Shown one piece after another: positions 17,641 to 26,703 of a stretch of 64,000 nt of DNA; position 1 is the stretch's first letter; every line of letters begins with the position of its first letter. Origin of the DNA: Ezakiella coagulans (GTDB lineage: Bacteria > Bacillota > Clostridia > Tissierellales > Peptoniphilaceae); assembly GCF_003096635.1 (NCBI RefSeq), contig NZ_QEKV01000001.1, positions 1-64,000 on the forward strand. The letters are read 5' to 3'. The position numbers and the translations under genes are program-made. The notes below the pieces were generated by a model. That model did not search any database. It saw only the letters and a list, made by a program, of their open reading frames with translations, and was not told the origin of the DNA.

Positions 17641-17865
17641 GGCTTTGGGACTTTGATGGGACTAAAAATTTAAAAATGTATTATATTTAGACGATTTAAT
17701 GAAATTAGAAAAAAGAACCTAGTATTTTGAACGTTTATAGAAGATGAAAAACTGCAACTGAGATTAAAATGGGAATATTTATAAAAAGAATAAATCGAAT
17801 AGTAGTTCCAAGTGGTTTGCATTTGGACAAAAAATTAGACCGTAGTTTTATGCTGCGGTCTTTTT
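17641..17865 (+). repeat. WDFDGTKN + R repeat, copy 4
   Basis: A diverged copy. Its start reads LWDFDGTKNLKMYY, keeping the amino acids but not the bases of YWDWDGTKN. The second half (17769-17865) matches the small-ORF part with one base deleted (frame lost) and an intact terminator stem (17838-17860) with TTTTT. Confidence 0.7.
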
Positions 17866-17874
17866 ACGTGAGTT

Positions 17875-18180
17875 TTAAATAATATAAATTTTAACCGTGT
17901 GTAAATCGACACGTTTAGAAGTGAAGCGGATTTGCTAAATGTAGCATTATTTAATAAAACTGCTAAAGAGTGGCGTGAAAAAAATCAGGATTTAAAGGGT
18001 AATATGAGAGACTATGCGAGTTTAAATGAGTTATTGGTGCTTGCAAATATGGAAAGCTATAATGCAATTTTAATTGAAAAATGATTAGATCAAAAAGAAA
18101 GAATGATAGAACTTAGAAATCTTGCTAGAACACAATTGATGTCACTTAAAAAACTTGGTGACAGTGATATTAAAAATTAG
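17875..18180 (+). pseudogene. Second KilA-N gene relic with internal deletion
   Basis: It begins with a few codons of the KilA-N start (NFNRV), then jumps to SEADLLNVALFNKTAKEW and continues to DSDIKN-stop at 18178-18180, matching the C-terminal half of the 5416-6112 pseudogene. One in-frame TGA interrupts it (LIEK-stop-LDQKERM). It follows R repeat copy 4, the same order as at 5.2-6.1 kb. Confidence 0.85.
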
Positions 18181-18202
18181 AAGGGAAGAAATAAATTTTT
18201 AT

Positions 18203-18233
18203 AGCAAGCATGAAAAGTGCTTGCTTTTTTTGT
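18203..18233 (+). terminator. Terminator after the KilA-N relic
   Basis: Perfect stem GCAAGCA/TGCTTGC with a 7-base loop and a run of seven T. Confidence 0.8.
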
Positions 18234-18536
18234 GCACTCGAGACGCTCTTGCAGATGCGACTTCATTGCGGACAAAACCGGTCAAAACTTTGCCTTATTG
18301 TCTGCAACAATCTCAAGGGAATTACCAGCAAACCGATTAACACAATGGACAAAAATATTTTTATATTTACTTATAAAAATTAAATTAAAACACTTTTTAT
18401 TTGTGAAATAAAAGCATGATTATGATATAATAGAATAAAGTGATTAATCAGTATTAAAATAAAAATGTGTTATAGAAGTTGTTTTAAATTTAAGCTTTTA
18501 ATACAAGAAGGGAATGACTGCATAAATTTTGGGCAA
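18234..18536. other. AT-rich spacer upstream of the II-A locus
   Basis: No credible gene is seen. A possible plus-strand promoter (TTGTGA 18401-18406, TATAAT 18426-18431, 19-bp spacing) could supply cas9 with a long leader, but it would read through the tracrRNA antisense. Confidence 0.4.
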
Positions 18537-18640
18537 TAAAAAAGCTTGCAACCTTGCAAGCATAGTGCAGAACATCTGCGGCCTATAATTAAATAGGCGG
18601 TTTGAATAAATTTTTATTTGAACTCTGTCATGTAATTTCA
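18537..18640 (-). ncRNA. tracrRNA of the type II-A CRISPR system
   Basis: Transcribed away from cas9. The anti-repeat (18617-18645) matches the array repeat through ATGTAATTTCATATA. It is followed on the minus strand by the conserved GAGTTCAAATAAAAATTTAT segment, the nexus region with the AACCGCC/GGC hairpin, a GCAGATGTTCTGC hairpin, and a final GCTTGCAA/TTGCAAGC terminator with six T. Its promoter is at 18646-18674 and the predicted 5' end is at about 18639, so the RNA is about 100 nt. It pairs with crRNA precursors for RNase III processing and is bound by Cas9. Confidence 0.9.
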
Positions 18641-18645
18641 TATAT

Positions 18646-18674
18646 ATTATAACATTAAATTACTTGTTTGTCAA
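18646..18674 (-). promoter_or_regulatory. tracrRNA promoter
   Basis: Minus strand TTGACA (18669-18674), 17-bp spacer, TATAAT (18646-18651): a perfect consensus promoter firing away from cas9, located 26 bp before the cas9 start codon. Confidence 0.85.
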
Positions 18675-18699
18675 ATTTTTTAAGGAGGTCTTATAAAAT

Positions 18700-21600
18700 A
18701 TGTTAAAAGATTATTATGTCGGGCTTGATATTGGTACTTCATCTGTTGGTTGGGCAGTAACAGATGAATCTTACAATGTTTTGAAATTTAACAGAAAAAA
18801 GATGTGGGGAGTGCGTCTTTTTGATGAAGCAAAAACCGCTGAAAAAAGGCGAACTTTTAGAGGTGCAAGACGTAGGCTCGACCGAAAAAAAGAACGCATA
18901 AATTTATTGCAGGATTTTTTTGCTGAAGAAATTGCTAAAGTAGATCCGAGTTTCTTCTTGCGCCTAGATAACAGTGACCTTTATATGGAAGACAAAGATC
19001 CAAAGTTAAAGTCCAAGTATACTTTATTCAACGATAAGGATTTTAAAGATAAGGACTTCCACAAAAAATATCCGACCATCCACCACCTCCTTATGGATTT
19101 GATTGAAGATGATAGCAAAAAGGATATTAGGCTGGTCTATTTAGCTTGCCATTACTTACTTAAAAATCGAGGACATTTTATTTTTGAGGGACAAAAATTT
19201 GATAACAATGGTTCTATTGAATATGCAATTAATAAACTTTTAGTACATGTGCATGATTATTATGATACTGATATTGAAATTAATAGCGAAGACATGAAGA
19301 AGTTAGTCACGACTTTATCTGATAAAACTCTTGGAAAGAATACAAAAAAGAAGGAATTAAAAAGTATTATTGGAGATACAAAATTTCTAAAGGCAATATC
19401 TGCCATTATGATTGGTAGTAAACAAAATCTAGCAGATTTATTTGAAAATCCAGAAGACTTTGATGATTCTATAATAGAATCAGTGGAGTTCTCTAATGCA
19501 GATTACGATAAAAATTATAGCAAGCTTGAATTGGCCTTGGGTGATAAAATTGCCCTTGTAAATATTTTAAAAGAAATTTATGATTCATCTATACTTGAAA
19601 ATCTATTAAAAGAAGCTGATAAATCACAAGATGGCAATAAATACATTTCTAACGCCTTTGTAAAAAAATATGATAAGCATGGAGTCGATCTCAAGGAATT
19701 TAAGCGCCTTATTAGGAAATATAATAAAGCTGCTTATACAAATATATTTAGGAGTGAAAAATCAACAGAAAACTACGTGGCTTATACAAAGTCAAGTATT
19801 TCTAATAATAAGAGAGTAAAGGCAGATAAATTTGCTGACCAGGAGACTTTTTATAATTTTATAAAGAAGCATTTGCAAACGCTCAAAGACAATATTAATA
19901 AAGCTGGTGGTAATCAAAGTGACCTCGAAACAGTGGATAAGATGTTAGAGGATGTGGAATTTAAAAATTTCATGCCAAAGATAAAATCTTCCGATAACGG
20001 AGTTATTCCTTATCAATTGAAACTTATGGAGCTTAATAAGATCCTTGAAAATCAATCCAAACACCATGAGTTTTTAAATGAAAAAGATGAGTATGGAAGT
20101 GTTTGTGACAAAATTGCTTCGATTATGGAGTTCAGGATTCCATATTATGTTGGTCCATTAAATCCTGAGTCAAAATATGCTTGGATTAAAAAACACAAAG
20201 ATAGCAAAATTAAGCCGTGGAACTTTAAAGATGTTGTTGATTTGGATTCTTCAAGGGAAGAGTTTATAGATAACTTAATTGGCAGGTGCACATATTTAAA
20301 AGATGAAAAAGTTTTGCCAAAAGCCTCAATTCTCTACAATGAGTATATGGTTTTAAATGAACTCAACAATTTAAAATTAAATGAAATGCCAATCACCGAA
20401 GAAATAAAGAAGAGCATATTTGAAAATTTATTTAAAGAAAAGAAAAAAGTAACCTTAAAGGCCGTTTCCAATTTGCTTAAAAAAGATTTCAATATAACCG
20501 GTGAAATATTGTTGTCCGGCACAGACGGAGACTTCAAGCAAAGTTTAAATTCTTATATAGATTTTAAAAATATACTTGGAGAAAAAATTGACTCAGATGC
20601 TTGTCGGGCAAAAGTTGAAGAAATTATAAAGCTAATAGTCTTGTATGTAGACGACAAATTCTACCTGCAAAAGAAAATCAAATCAGCTTACAAGAATGAT
20701 TTTACGGATAATGAAATCAAAAAAATGTCCGCCCTTAACTATAAAGATTGGGGCAGGCTAAGCGAAAAACTTTTGATTAAAGCGGAAGGCGCTGATAAAG
20801 AAACTGGAGAGAGCGGCTCGATTATGCATTTTATGCGTGAATACAATCACAATCTGATGGAACTTTTGAGCAATCGCTTCACCTTTACAGAAGAAATTCA
20901 AAAGCTAAATCCAATTGACGAAAGAAAATTGTCATATGAAATGGTTGATGAATTATACCTATCACCTTCAGTTAAGAGAATGCTATGGCAAAGTTTAAGA
21001 ATAGTTGATGAAATTAGAAATATAATGGGCAATGATCCGGAAAAAATCTTTATTGAAATGGCCAGGGGCAAAGAAGAGGTCAAGGTCAGAAAAGAATCTA
21101 GAAAAGATCAGCTATCAGATTTTTACAAGAAAGGCAAAAAAGACTTTATAGCAGAAATAGGAGAGGAAAGGTACAATTATCTGTTAAGTGAAATTGAAAG
21201 AGAAGATGCATCTAAATTTAGATGGGACAATCTCTATCTCTACTACACCCAACTTGGTAGGTGTATGTACAGCCTTGAGCCAATTGATATTTCAGAACTT
21301 TCATCTAAAAATATCTATGACCAGGACCACATTTATCCAAAGTCAAAAATCTACGACGACTCAATTGAAAACAGAGTTCTGGTTAAGAAAGATTTAAACA
21401 GCAAAAAAGGCAATTCATACCCGATCCCTGACGAGGTTTTGAATAAAAATTGCTATGCTTATTGGAAAATGCTCTATGATAAGGGACTAATTGGGCAAAA
21501 GAAATACACTAGATTAACTCGTAGGACAGGATTTAAGGATGAGGAGCTAGTTCAATTTATTGAAAGGCAAATAGTTGAGACCAGGCAGGCTACTAAAGAA

Positions 21601-22830
21601 ACTGCTAATCTCTTAAAAACCATTTGTAAAAATTCAGAAATAGTTTACTCTAAGGCAGAAAATGCTAGCAGATTCAGACAGGAATTTGATATTGTAAAAT
21701 GTCGCACAGTCAACGACCTCCATCACATGCACGACGCCTATATAAATATAGTGGTTGGGAATGTCTATAATACAAAATTCACCAAAGACCCTATGAACTT
21801 TGACAAAGAAAAAGAAAAAGTCAGGACCTACAACCTGGAAAATATGTTTAAATATGACGTAAAACGTGGAGGCTATACAGCTTGGATAGCAGACGATGAA
21901 AAAGGCACTGTTAAAAATGCTACCATTAAGAGAGTTAAAAAAGAACTTGAGGGGACAAACTATAGGGTTACTAGGATGACCTATATAAGGTCTGGAGAAT
22001 TATTTGATCAGAAATTATTAAGAAAAGGAAAAGGACAAGTCCCACAAAAAGAAAACTCTAAAAAATCAGATATAGATAAATATGGTGGATACAACAAGGC
22101 TAGCTCGGCGTACTTTATCTTGGTAGAAGCTGATGGCAATAATGGAAGAGAAAAAAACCTGGAATTAGTACCAATAATAATATACAATAAATGCAAACAT
22201 AGGGGTAATGCAGTCCTCAGCAATTATTTGAAAAATGAACTCGGCCTAGTAAATCCTAAAATACTGGTTGATAAAATAAAAATCAACTCCTTAATTAAAG
22301 TAGACGGATTTTATTACAACATAACTGGAAAAACAAATGACTACTATCTTATTGCTCCTGCTGTACAGCTTATCTTGAATAAGACTGATCAAAAAACAAT
22401 TAGAAAAATTGACAAATTTATTGATAGAAAAGCAAAAGATAAGGATTCTAAGATAACTATATTAGATAACATTAAAACCGAAGATCTTATAGATTTATAT
22501 GATCATCTACTTGAAAAATTAAAAAATTCTATTTTTTCCAATAGAATTAAAAATTTATCAGAAGTTGTCGAAACTGGAAGAAATCTTTTTATGAATATTA
22601 GTATAGAAGATAAAGCTTTTGTTGTAAGAGAAATGCTTCTATTATTTCAAAGCCTTAATAACGGTGTTGATTTAAGCTTGATAGGAAACATTAATAAGAA
22701 TACCAAAAAGCCAATTAAAGCATCTGGAAAAACACTTTTATCAAAAAGATTGAATTATAAAGAGGTCAAACTCATAAATCAATCCATCACTGGCCTTTTT
22801 GAAAATGAAATTGATCTGTTGAAGTTATGA
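18700..22830 (+). CDS. cas9: Cas9 RNA-guided endonuclease, type II-A
   Basis: A 1376-residue effector that cuts DNA matching crRNA:tracrRNA. Seen in order: RuvC-I with D10 (YVGLDIGTSSVGWAVTD), the Arg-rich bridge helix (RRTFRGARRRLDRKKERI), a large REC lobe, RuvC-II with E786 (IFIEMARGKEE), HNH with catalytic H877 (YDQDHIYPKSKIYDDS), RuvC-III with H1009 and D1012 (HHMHDAYINI), and a lysine-rich PAM-interacting C-terminus. All catalytic residues are present. Length and a csn2 neighbour fit II-A. The cas1 ATG overlaps the cas9 stop, so the genes are coupled. ATG start with AAGGAGG. Confidence 0.97.
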   Translation: MLKDYYVGLDIGTSSVGWAVTDESYNVLKFNRKKMWGVRLFDEAKTAEKRRTFRGARRRLDRKKERINLLQDFFAEEIAKVDPSFFLRLDNSDLYMEDKDPKLKSKYTLFNDKDFKDKDFHKKYPTIHHLLMDLIEDDSKKDIRLVYLACHYLLKNRGHFIFEGQKFDNNGSIEYAINKLLVHVHDYYDTDIEINSEDMKKLVTTLSDKTLGKNTKKKELKSIIGDTKFLKAISAIMIGSKQNLADLFENPEDFDDSIIESVEFSNADYDKNYSKLELALGDKIALVNILKEIYDSSILENLLKEADKSQDGNKYISNAFVKKYDKHGVDLKEFKRLIRKYNKAAYTNIFRSEKSTENYVAYTKSSISNNKRVKADKFADQETFYNFIKKHLQTLKDNINKAGGNQSDLETVDKMLEDVEFKNFMPKIKSSDNGVIPYQLKLMELNKILENQSKHHEFLNEKDEYGSVCDKIASIMEFRIPYYVGPLNPESKYAWIKKHKDSKIKPWNFKDVVDLDSSREEFIDNLIGRCTYLKDEKVLPKASILYNEYMVLNELNNLKLNEMPITEEIKKSIFENLFKEKKKVTLKAVSNLLKKDFNITGEILLSGTDGDFKQSLNSYIDFKNILGEKIDSDACRAKVEEIIKLIVLYVDDKFYLQKKIKSAYKNDFTDNEIKKMSALNYKDWGRLSEKLLIKAEGADKETGESGSIMHFMREYNHNLMELLSNRFTFTEEIQKLNPIDERKLSYEMVDELYLSPSVKRMLWQSLRIVDEIRNIMGNDPEKIFIEMARGKEEVKVRKESRKDQLSDFYKKGKKDFIAEIGEERYNYLLSEIEREDASKFRWDNLYLYYTQLGRCMYSLEPIDISELSSKNIYDQDHIYPKSKIYDDSIENRVLVKKDLNSKKGNSYPIPDEVLNKNCYAYWKMLYDKGLIGQKKYTRLTRRTGFKDEELVQFIERQIVETRQATKETANLLKTICKNSEIVYSKAENASRFRQEFDIVKCRTVNDLHHMHDAYINIVVGNVYNTKFTKDPMNFDKEKEKVRTYNLENMFKYDVKRGGYTAWIADDEKGTVKNATIKRVKKELEGTNYRVTRMTYIRSGELFDQKLLRKGKGQVPQKENSKKSDIDKYGGYNKASSAYFILVEADGNNGREKNLELVPIIIYNKCKHRGNAVLSNYLKNELGLVNPKILVDKIKINSLIKVDGFYYNITGKTNDYYLIAPAVQLILNKTDQKTIRKIDKFIDRKAKDKDSKITILDNIKTEDLIDLYDHLLEKLKNSIFSNRIKNLSEVVETGRNLFMNISIEDKAFVVREMLLLFQSLNNGVDLSLIGNINKNTKKPIKASGKTLLSKRLNYKEVKLINQSITGLFENEIDLLKL

Positions 22831-23705
22831 CTTGGAGAGTTGTTGTAATAGAAAATAGGGCGAAACTTGAATTAAAATTAAGCCATCTTGTCGTTAGGCA
22901 AGATGGCAACAAGATTCACAAAATATATTTGAAGGATATATCTCATATAATTGTTAATACAACTGAGGCCTCAATAACTTTCGCACTATTAAATGAAATT
23001 GTAAAAAACAAAATAAAATTAATCTTTTGTGACGAAAAAAGAAATCCAGCCGCAGAAGTAGCCCCTTATTATTCATCCTATAACACCAGCGAAAAAATTC
23101 GCACGCAAATAAAATGGGATGAATACATTAAGGGGGACGTTTGGCAATTAATTGTAAAGCAAAAAATAAAAAATCAAATGAACTTATTGAAATTATGCAA
23201 GAAGCCTGAATATAAAATGTTGGAAAAATATATCGACGAAGTTGAGTTTAAAGATGCAACTAACCGAGAAGGGCACGCAGCAAAAGTTTATTTTAACGCC
23301 CTATTTGGCAAGAGCTTTTCAAGAAGTGATGATTCAAATATTAATGCGGCCTTAAATTACGGATACTCAATCCTACTATCGTCAATCAATAGGCAAGTCG
23401 TATCCAATGGATATATAACACAAATTGGCATATTTCATGATAATATGTTTAACCAATTCAATCTCTCTAGCGACCTAATTGAACCCTGGAGGGCAATAGT
23501 TGATGACCATGTGTACAACAGCGTCAAAAAAATCTTTGATCAAGAACAAAAAATCGAACTAATAAATTTGATAAATAACTTTGTCAGCATAGACAACAAA
23601 GAAACTAGAATCAACCAAGCCATAGACATCTATGTAAGGTCTGTTTTTGATGCACTAAACAACAGAGACATATCCCTAATAAGGTTCCCCACCTATGAGC
23701 TATAG
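22827..23705 (+). CDS. cas1: Cas1 integrase, type II-A
   Basis: A 292-residue spacer-acquisition integrase. The metal-binding catalytic residues are visible: E148 ([11 protein letters not shown]), H204 ([11 protein letters not shown]) and E219 (DLIEPWR). The N-terminal beta domain starts [16 protein letters not shown], as in II-A Cas1. It normally forms a Cas1-Cas2 complex with Cas9 and Csn2 for adaptation. The start overlaps the cas9 stop by 4 bp, and the cas2 start lies 10 bp inside its end, so translation is coupled. Sequence looks intact. Confidence 0.97.
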   Translation: MTWRVVVIENRAKLELKLSHLVVRQDGNKIHKIYLKDISHIIVNTTEASITFALLNEIVKNKIKLIFCDEKRNPAAEVAPYYSSYNTSEKIRTQIKWDEYIKGDVWQLIVKQKIKNQMNLLKLCKKPEYKMLEKYIDEVEFKDATNREGHAAKVYFNALFGKSFSRSDDSNINAALNYGYSILLSSINRQVVSNGYITQIGIFHDNMFNQFNLSSDLIEPWRAIVDDHVYNSVKKIFDQEQKIELINLINNFVSIDNKETRINQAIDIYVRSVFDALNNRDISLIRFPTYEL

Positions 23706-24015
23706 ATATATGAGACTAATAGTAATGTTTGATCTTCCAACACTTACCGTTGAAGACGTGAAAAGTTATAGGGACTTTAGGAAATTTTTAATCAAAAATG
23801 GATTCATGATGATGCAAGAATCAGTATATAGCAAAATCGCATTGAACCAAAGCATGGCAAATCTAATAACAAATAGAGTCTGAGAAAACAAACCACCTAA
23901 AGGCCTGGTCCAAATGTTTACGATAACCGAAAAACAATTTTCAAGAATGGAAATATTAGTAGGTGATATATCAGAAGAATTTATAACAGATGACAGGAGA
24001 TTGATAATATTATGA
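23695..24015 (+). pseudogene. cas2: cas2 (type II-A) interrupted by one in-frame TGA
   Basis: The frame encodes a whole Cas2 of 106 codons: [15 protein letters not shown] with the active-site aspartate D13, [20 protein letters not shown], then NLITNRV-TGA-ENKPPKG, TITEKQFSRMEILVGD and a DDRRLIIL end. The TGA at 23881-23883 (codon 63) stands where relatives have a basic or polar residue; a CGA arginine one transition away would restore it. There is no frameshift, and the natural stop overlaps the csn2 start (ATGA), so the gene was recently intact. The truncated 62-residue product lacks the C-terminal strand that docks on Cas1. A sequencing error cannot be excluded. Confidence 0.88.
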
Positions 24016-24680
24016 ACCTTGTAACAGAATACCTGGAAAACTCATTTGAAATCAAATCCAAAACCATAAACACTCTAGTAATAGAAGACACCAAATACTT
24101 TACGAAATTCATAAAAGCCCTCATGGAAACAGCCAACAGAGGGAGCGAAGAATTTGAATTAATAGAAGATTTTAAAAAAGTAGACCTATCAAAAGTCACA
24201 GAAATAATCTTTGACCTCTTCAGTTTAGAAGCCAACAATGCAAACATTTTAAAAAAACTCTACACAGAACTTGAAAAAGATATAAATTCAGAGGAAATTT
24301 TCAATAAAAAAATCGAAATGGAAAGCCTGGCGGCGAATATAGCAGATGATTTGATTCACATGTCAAGATTCTCCTTAACAGCAGGGGGTATTAATTATCA
24401 AAACTTTTTTAAAGCCCTAGCCATTGAATTTGATTATGATAAAAATTCAATAATTGAAAAACTAATCGAATATATAAAAGTCACAGCAGACCTATTAGAT
24501 AAAAAATTATTCATAATAATAAACCTTGATAGCTTTTTAACTGAAGAAGACTTAGTTGAACTAAGTAAATTCTTATGCTACAATGAAATTAAGGTTTTAG
24601 CCCTACAAAATAAAATCACAAGACAAGTCAAAACTTGTGAAAACTTAAGAATAGTCGACCAAGACCTATGTGAAATATAG
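24012..24680 (+). CDS. csn2: Csn2, type II-A adaptation protein
   Basis: A 222-residue protein matching Csn2 by position, length and pattern: an N-terminal start with EDTKYFTKFIKALMET, a helical middle and a C-terminal LFIIINLDSFLTEEDLVELSKFL with VLALQNK, as in the family. Csn2 forms a calcium-bound tetrameric ring that slides on DNA ends during spacer capture. It starts within the cas2 stop codon (ATGA). The CRISPR leader follows directly. Confidence 0.92.
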   Translation: MNLVTEYLENSFEIKSKTINTLVIEDTKYFTKFIKALMETANRGSEEFELIEDFKKVDLSKVTEIIFDLFSLEANNANILKKLYTELEKDINSEEIFNKKIEMESLAANIADDLIHMSRFSLTAGGINYQNFFKALAIEFDYDKNSIIEKLIEYIKVTADLLDKKLFIIINLDSFLTEEDLVELSKFLCYNEIKVLALQNKITRQVKTCENLRIVDQDLCEI

Positions 24681-24720
24681 CTATCGTCAAGACTAAATAA
24701 CTCCCAAACATGAATTTGAG
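24681..24720 (+). promoter_or_regulatory. Leader of the type II-A array with ATTTGAG anchor
   Basis: Only 40 bp separate csn2 from the first repeat. The leader ends in ATTTGAG (24714-24720), identical to the leader-anchoring sequence known to place new spacers at the first repeat in streptococcal II-A arrays. This fixes the leader on the csn2 side. Confidence 0.8.
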
Positions 24721-26155
24721 GTTTGAGAGTTATGTAATTTCATATAGGACTAAAACGATTAATGCTCATAAATTCTCCTTTCCAATGTTTGAGAGTTATG
24801 TAATTTCATATAGGACTAAAACTTCTATATAGAAGCGGTTCGGACTTCGGTGTGTTTGAGAGTTATGTAATTTCATATAGGACTAAAACTTATAGTACAA
24901 GCTGTTGGTCAATGTTTTAGTTTGAGAGTTATGTAATTTCATATAGGACTAAAACCTTTAAGTAGTTTTCATCGGTTCCTGTCTTGTTTGAGAGTTATGT
25001 AATTTCATATAGGACTAAAACAAAAGTGCATTGGTGGATAATCGCACCGAGGTTTGAGAGTTATGTAATTTCATATAGGACTAAAACTTGAAGAAGCCGC
25101 TGCAAAGAGAAAAGAGATTGTTTGAGAGTTATGTAATTTCATATAGGACTAAAACTATAATTAATATGGTATAATTAATGTAGATAGTTTGAGAGTTATG
25201 TAATTTCATATAGGACTAAAACTGTTCAATCTAAAATCAAAAACATCGCTTTCGTTTGAGAGTTATGTAATTTCATATAGGACTAAAACTTAAGTGAATG
25301 GATTGAGATCGTTGAATCTGTTTGAGAGTTATGTAATTTCATATAGGACTAAAACAGATTGAATATATCGCCGATTTTAAGTACACGTTTGAGAGTTATG
25401 TAATTTCATATAGGACTAAAACTTATACGGAGATTAAGGAAGAGGGCTATCTTGTTTGAGAGTTATGTAATTTCATATAGGACTAAAACTTAAAAGATAT
25501 TGTTGACAAACACGGCTATGTTTGAGAGTTATGTAATTTCATATAGGACTAAAACTAATCGAGGACAACGTGTATTTGGTGCTTAGGTTTGAGAGTTATG
25601 TAATTTCATATAGGACTAAAACGATGAAGTTTTAGAAGAAAACGAAGCCTTGGGTTTGAGAGTTATGTAATTTCATATAGGACTAAAACACATCATCAAG
25701 CCTTTAACTTTGTGGATTAGGTTTGAGAGTTATGTAATTTCATATAGGACTAAAACAAGAAAAGGATATACCAAGTCCGATAAACTGTTTGAGAGTTATG
25801 TAATTTCATATAGGACTAAAACCCATTCTTACCCCAACCACGACCCGCCATGTTTGAGAGTTATGTAATTTCATATAGGACTAAAACTTAAAGCTTACGG
25901 AGATACAACAGCAAGAAAGGTTTGAGAGTTATGTAATTTCATATAGGACTAAAACTTAAGTGAGTGGATTGATATTGTTGAATCAGTTTGAGAGTTATGT
26001 AATTTCATATAGGACTAAAACTAAAAATTATGCAGAAACAATGCACATGTCTGTTTGAGAGTTATGTAATTTCATATAGGACTAAAACAAAGTAGATATT
26101 TTGAAATTACCAAAAGAAGGTTTGAGAGTTATGTAATTTCATATAGGACTAAAAC
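24721..26155 (+). CRISPR. Type II-A CRISPR array, 22 repeats and 21 spacers
   Basis: Repeats are 36 bp, begin GTTTGAGAGTTATG and end ATAGGACTAAAAC, and are essentially identical from first (24721) to last (26120-26155). Spacers are 30-32 bp. Uniform repeats, including the last, suggest a fairly young or well-kept array. Spacers at 25290-25319 and 25956-25985 are near-duplicates. The repeat pairs with the tracrRNA anti-repeat upstream of cas9. Confidence 0.98.
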
Positions 26156-26703
26156 GGCCTTTGCTTTTATATTCAACCAATTTATTCATAATTCTGGACG
26201 AATCATGAACATTGCAGAGGAAATTTAGTTTAAGGTTTATAGGAATGCTTTTTATAATAATATTTATATAGACTTTGAAAATTAAGACACTGGGTCTTTG
26301 CCACCCTTTTGCGATCTTGCTGACAGTTACGGCATCTCGCAAATAAAAAAATAGATATAAAATATAAAAATAAAAACTCACAAGCAATATAAAAACTTTA
26401 TTGTTTGTGAGCTTTTTTAATACAACAAAAATGTTATAGTAAATTCGTGATTATAAAAATCATAAAAAAATAATACGTGGTTAGTGGAAAAAATTATTAA
26501 TTAATCTCGTGCATTCAATAATATTTTAAACGTGATATAATAAGTTTAGATGAATTTGAATTCACGATCAAAACGCTGCTGGATTCAGTGATTTAGCCTA
26601 TGTAAAAAGGTTTTGACATAAAAAAGACGTTGATGTAAAGAGGATTTGATAGAAAAAATATAACATCTCAAATATAATTATTTTGAAAGGAGGTATGGAT
26701 TTT
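26156..26703. other. Gene-free stretch after the II-A array
   Basis: No convincing gene. A minus-strand frame over 26139-26387 runs into the last repeat and has no start signal. At 26328-26345 there is a short piece of the R repeat (TTACGGCATCTCGCAAATA). A terminator follows at 26377-26418, and TATAAT-like boxes occur at about 26535. Confidence 0.5.
26377..26418 (+). terminator. Terminator downstream of the II-A array
   Basis: Stem CTCACAAgCAAT/ATTGtTTGTGAG with an AT-rich loop and CTTTTTT tail. It probably ends the pre-crRNA transcript. Confidence 0.75.

Noticed and set aside
18155..18411. Two overlapping ORFs before the II-A locus
   Set aside because: They overlap a terminator hairpin and the end of the KilA-N relic, and have no SD.
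23881..23883. TGA in cas2 as a recoded amino-acid codon
   Set aside because: TGA ends cas9, csn2-adjacent and other genes here, and no selenocysteine hairpin is visible. A plain nonsense mutation is simpler.
26139..26387. 82-residue minus-strand ORF at the end of the II-A array
   Set aside because: It runs into the last repeat, has no SD and covers part of the R repeat and terminator.
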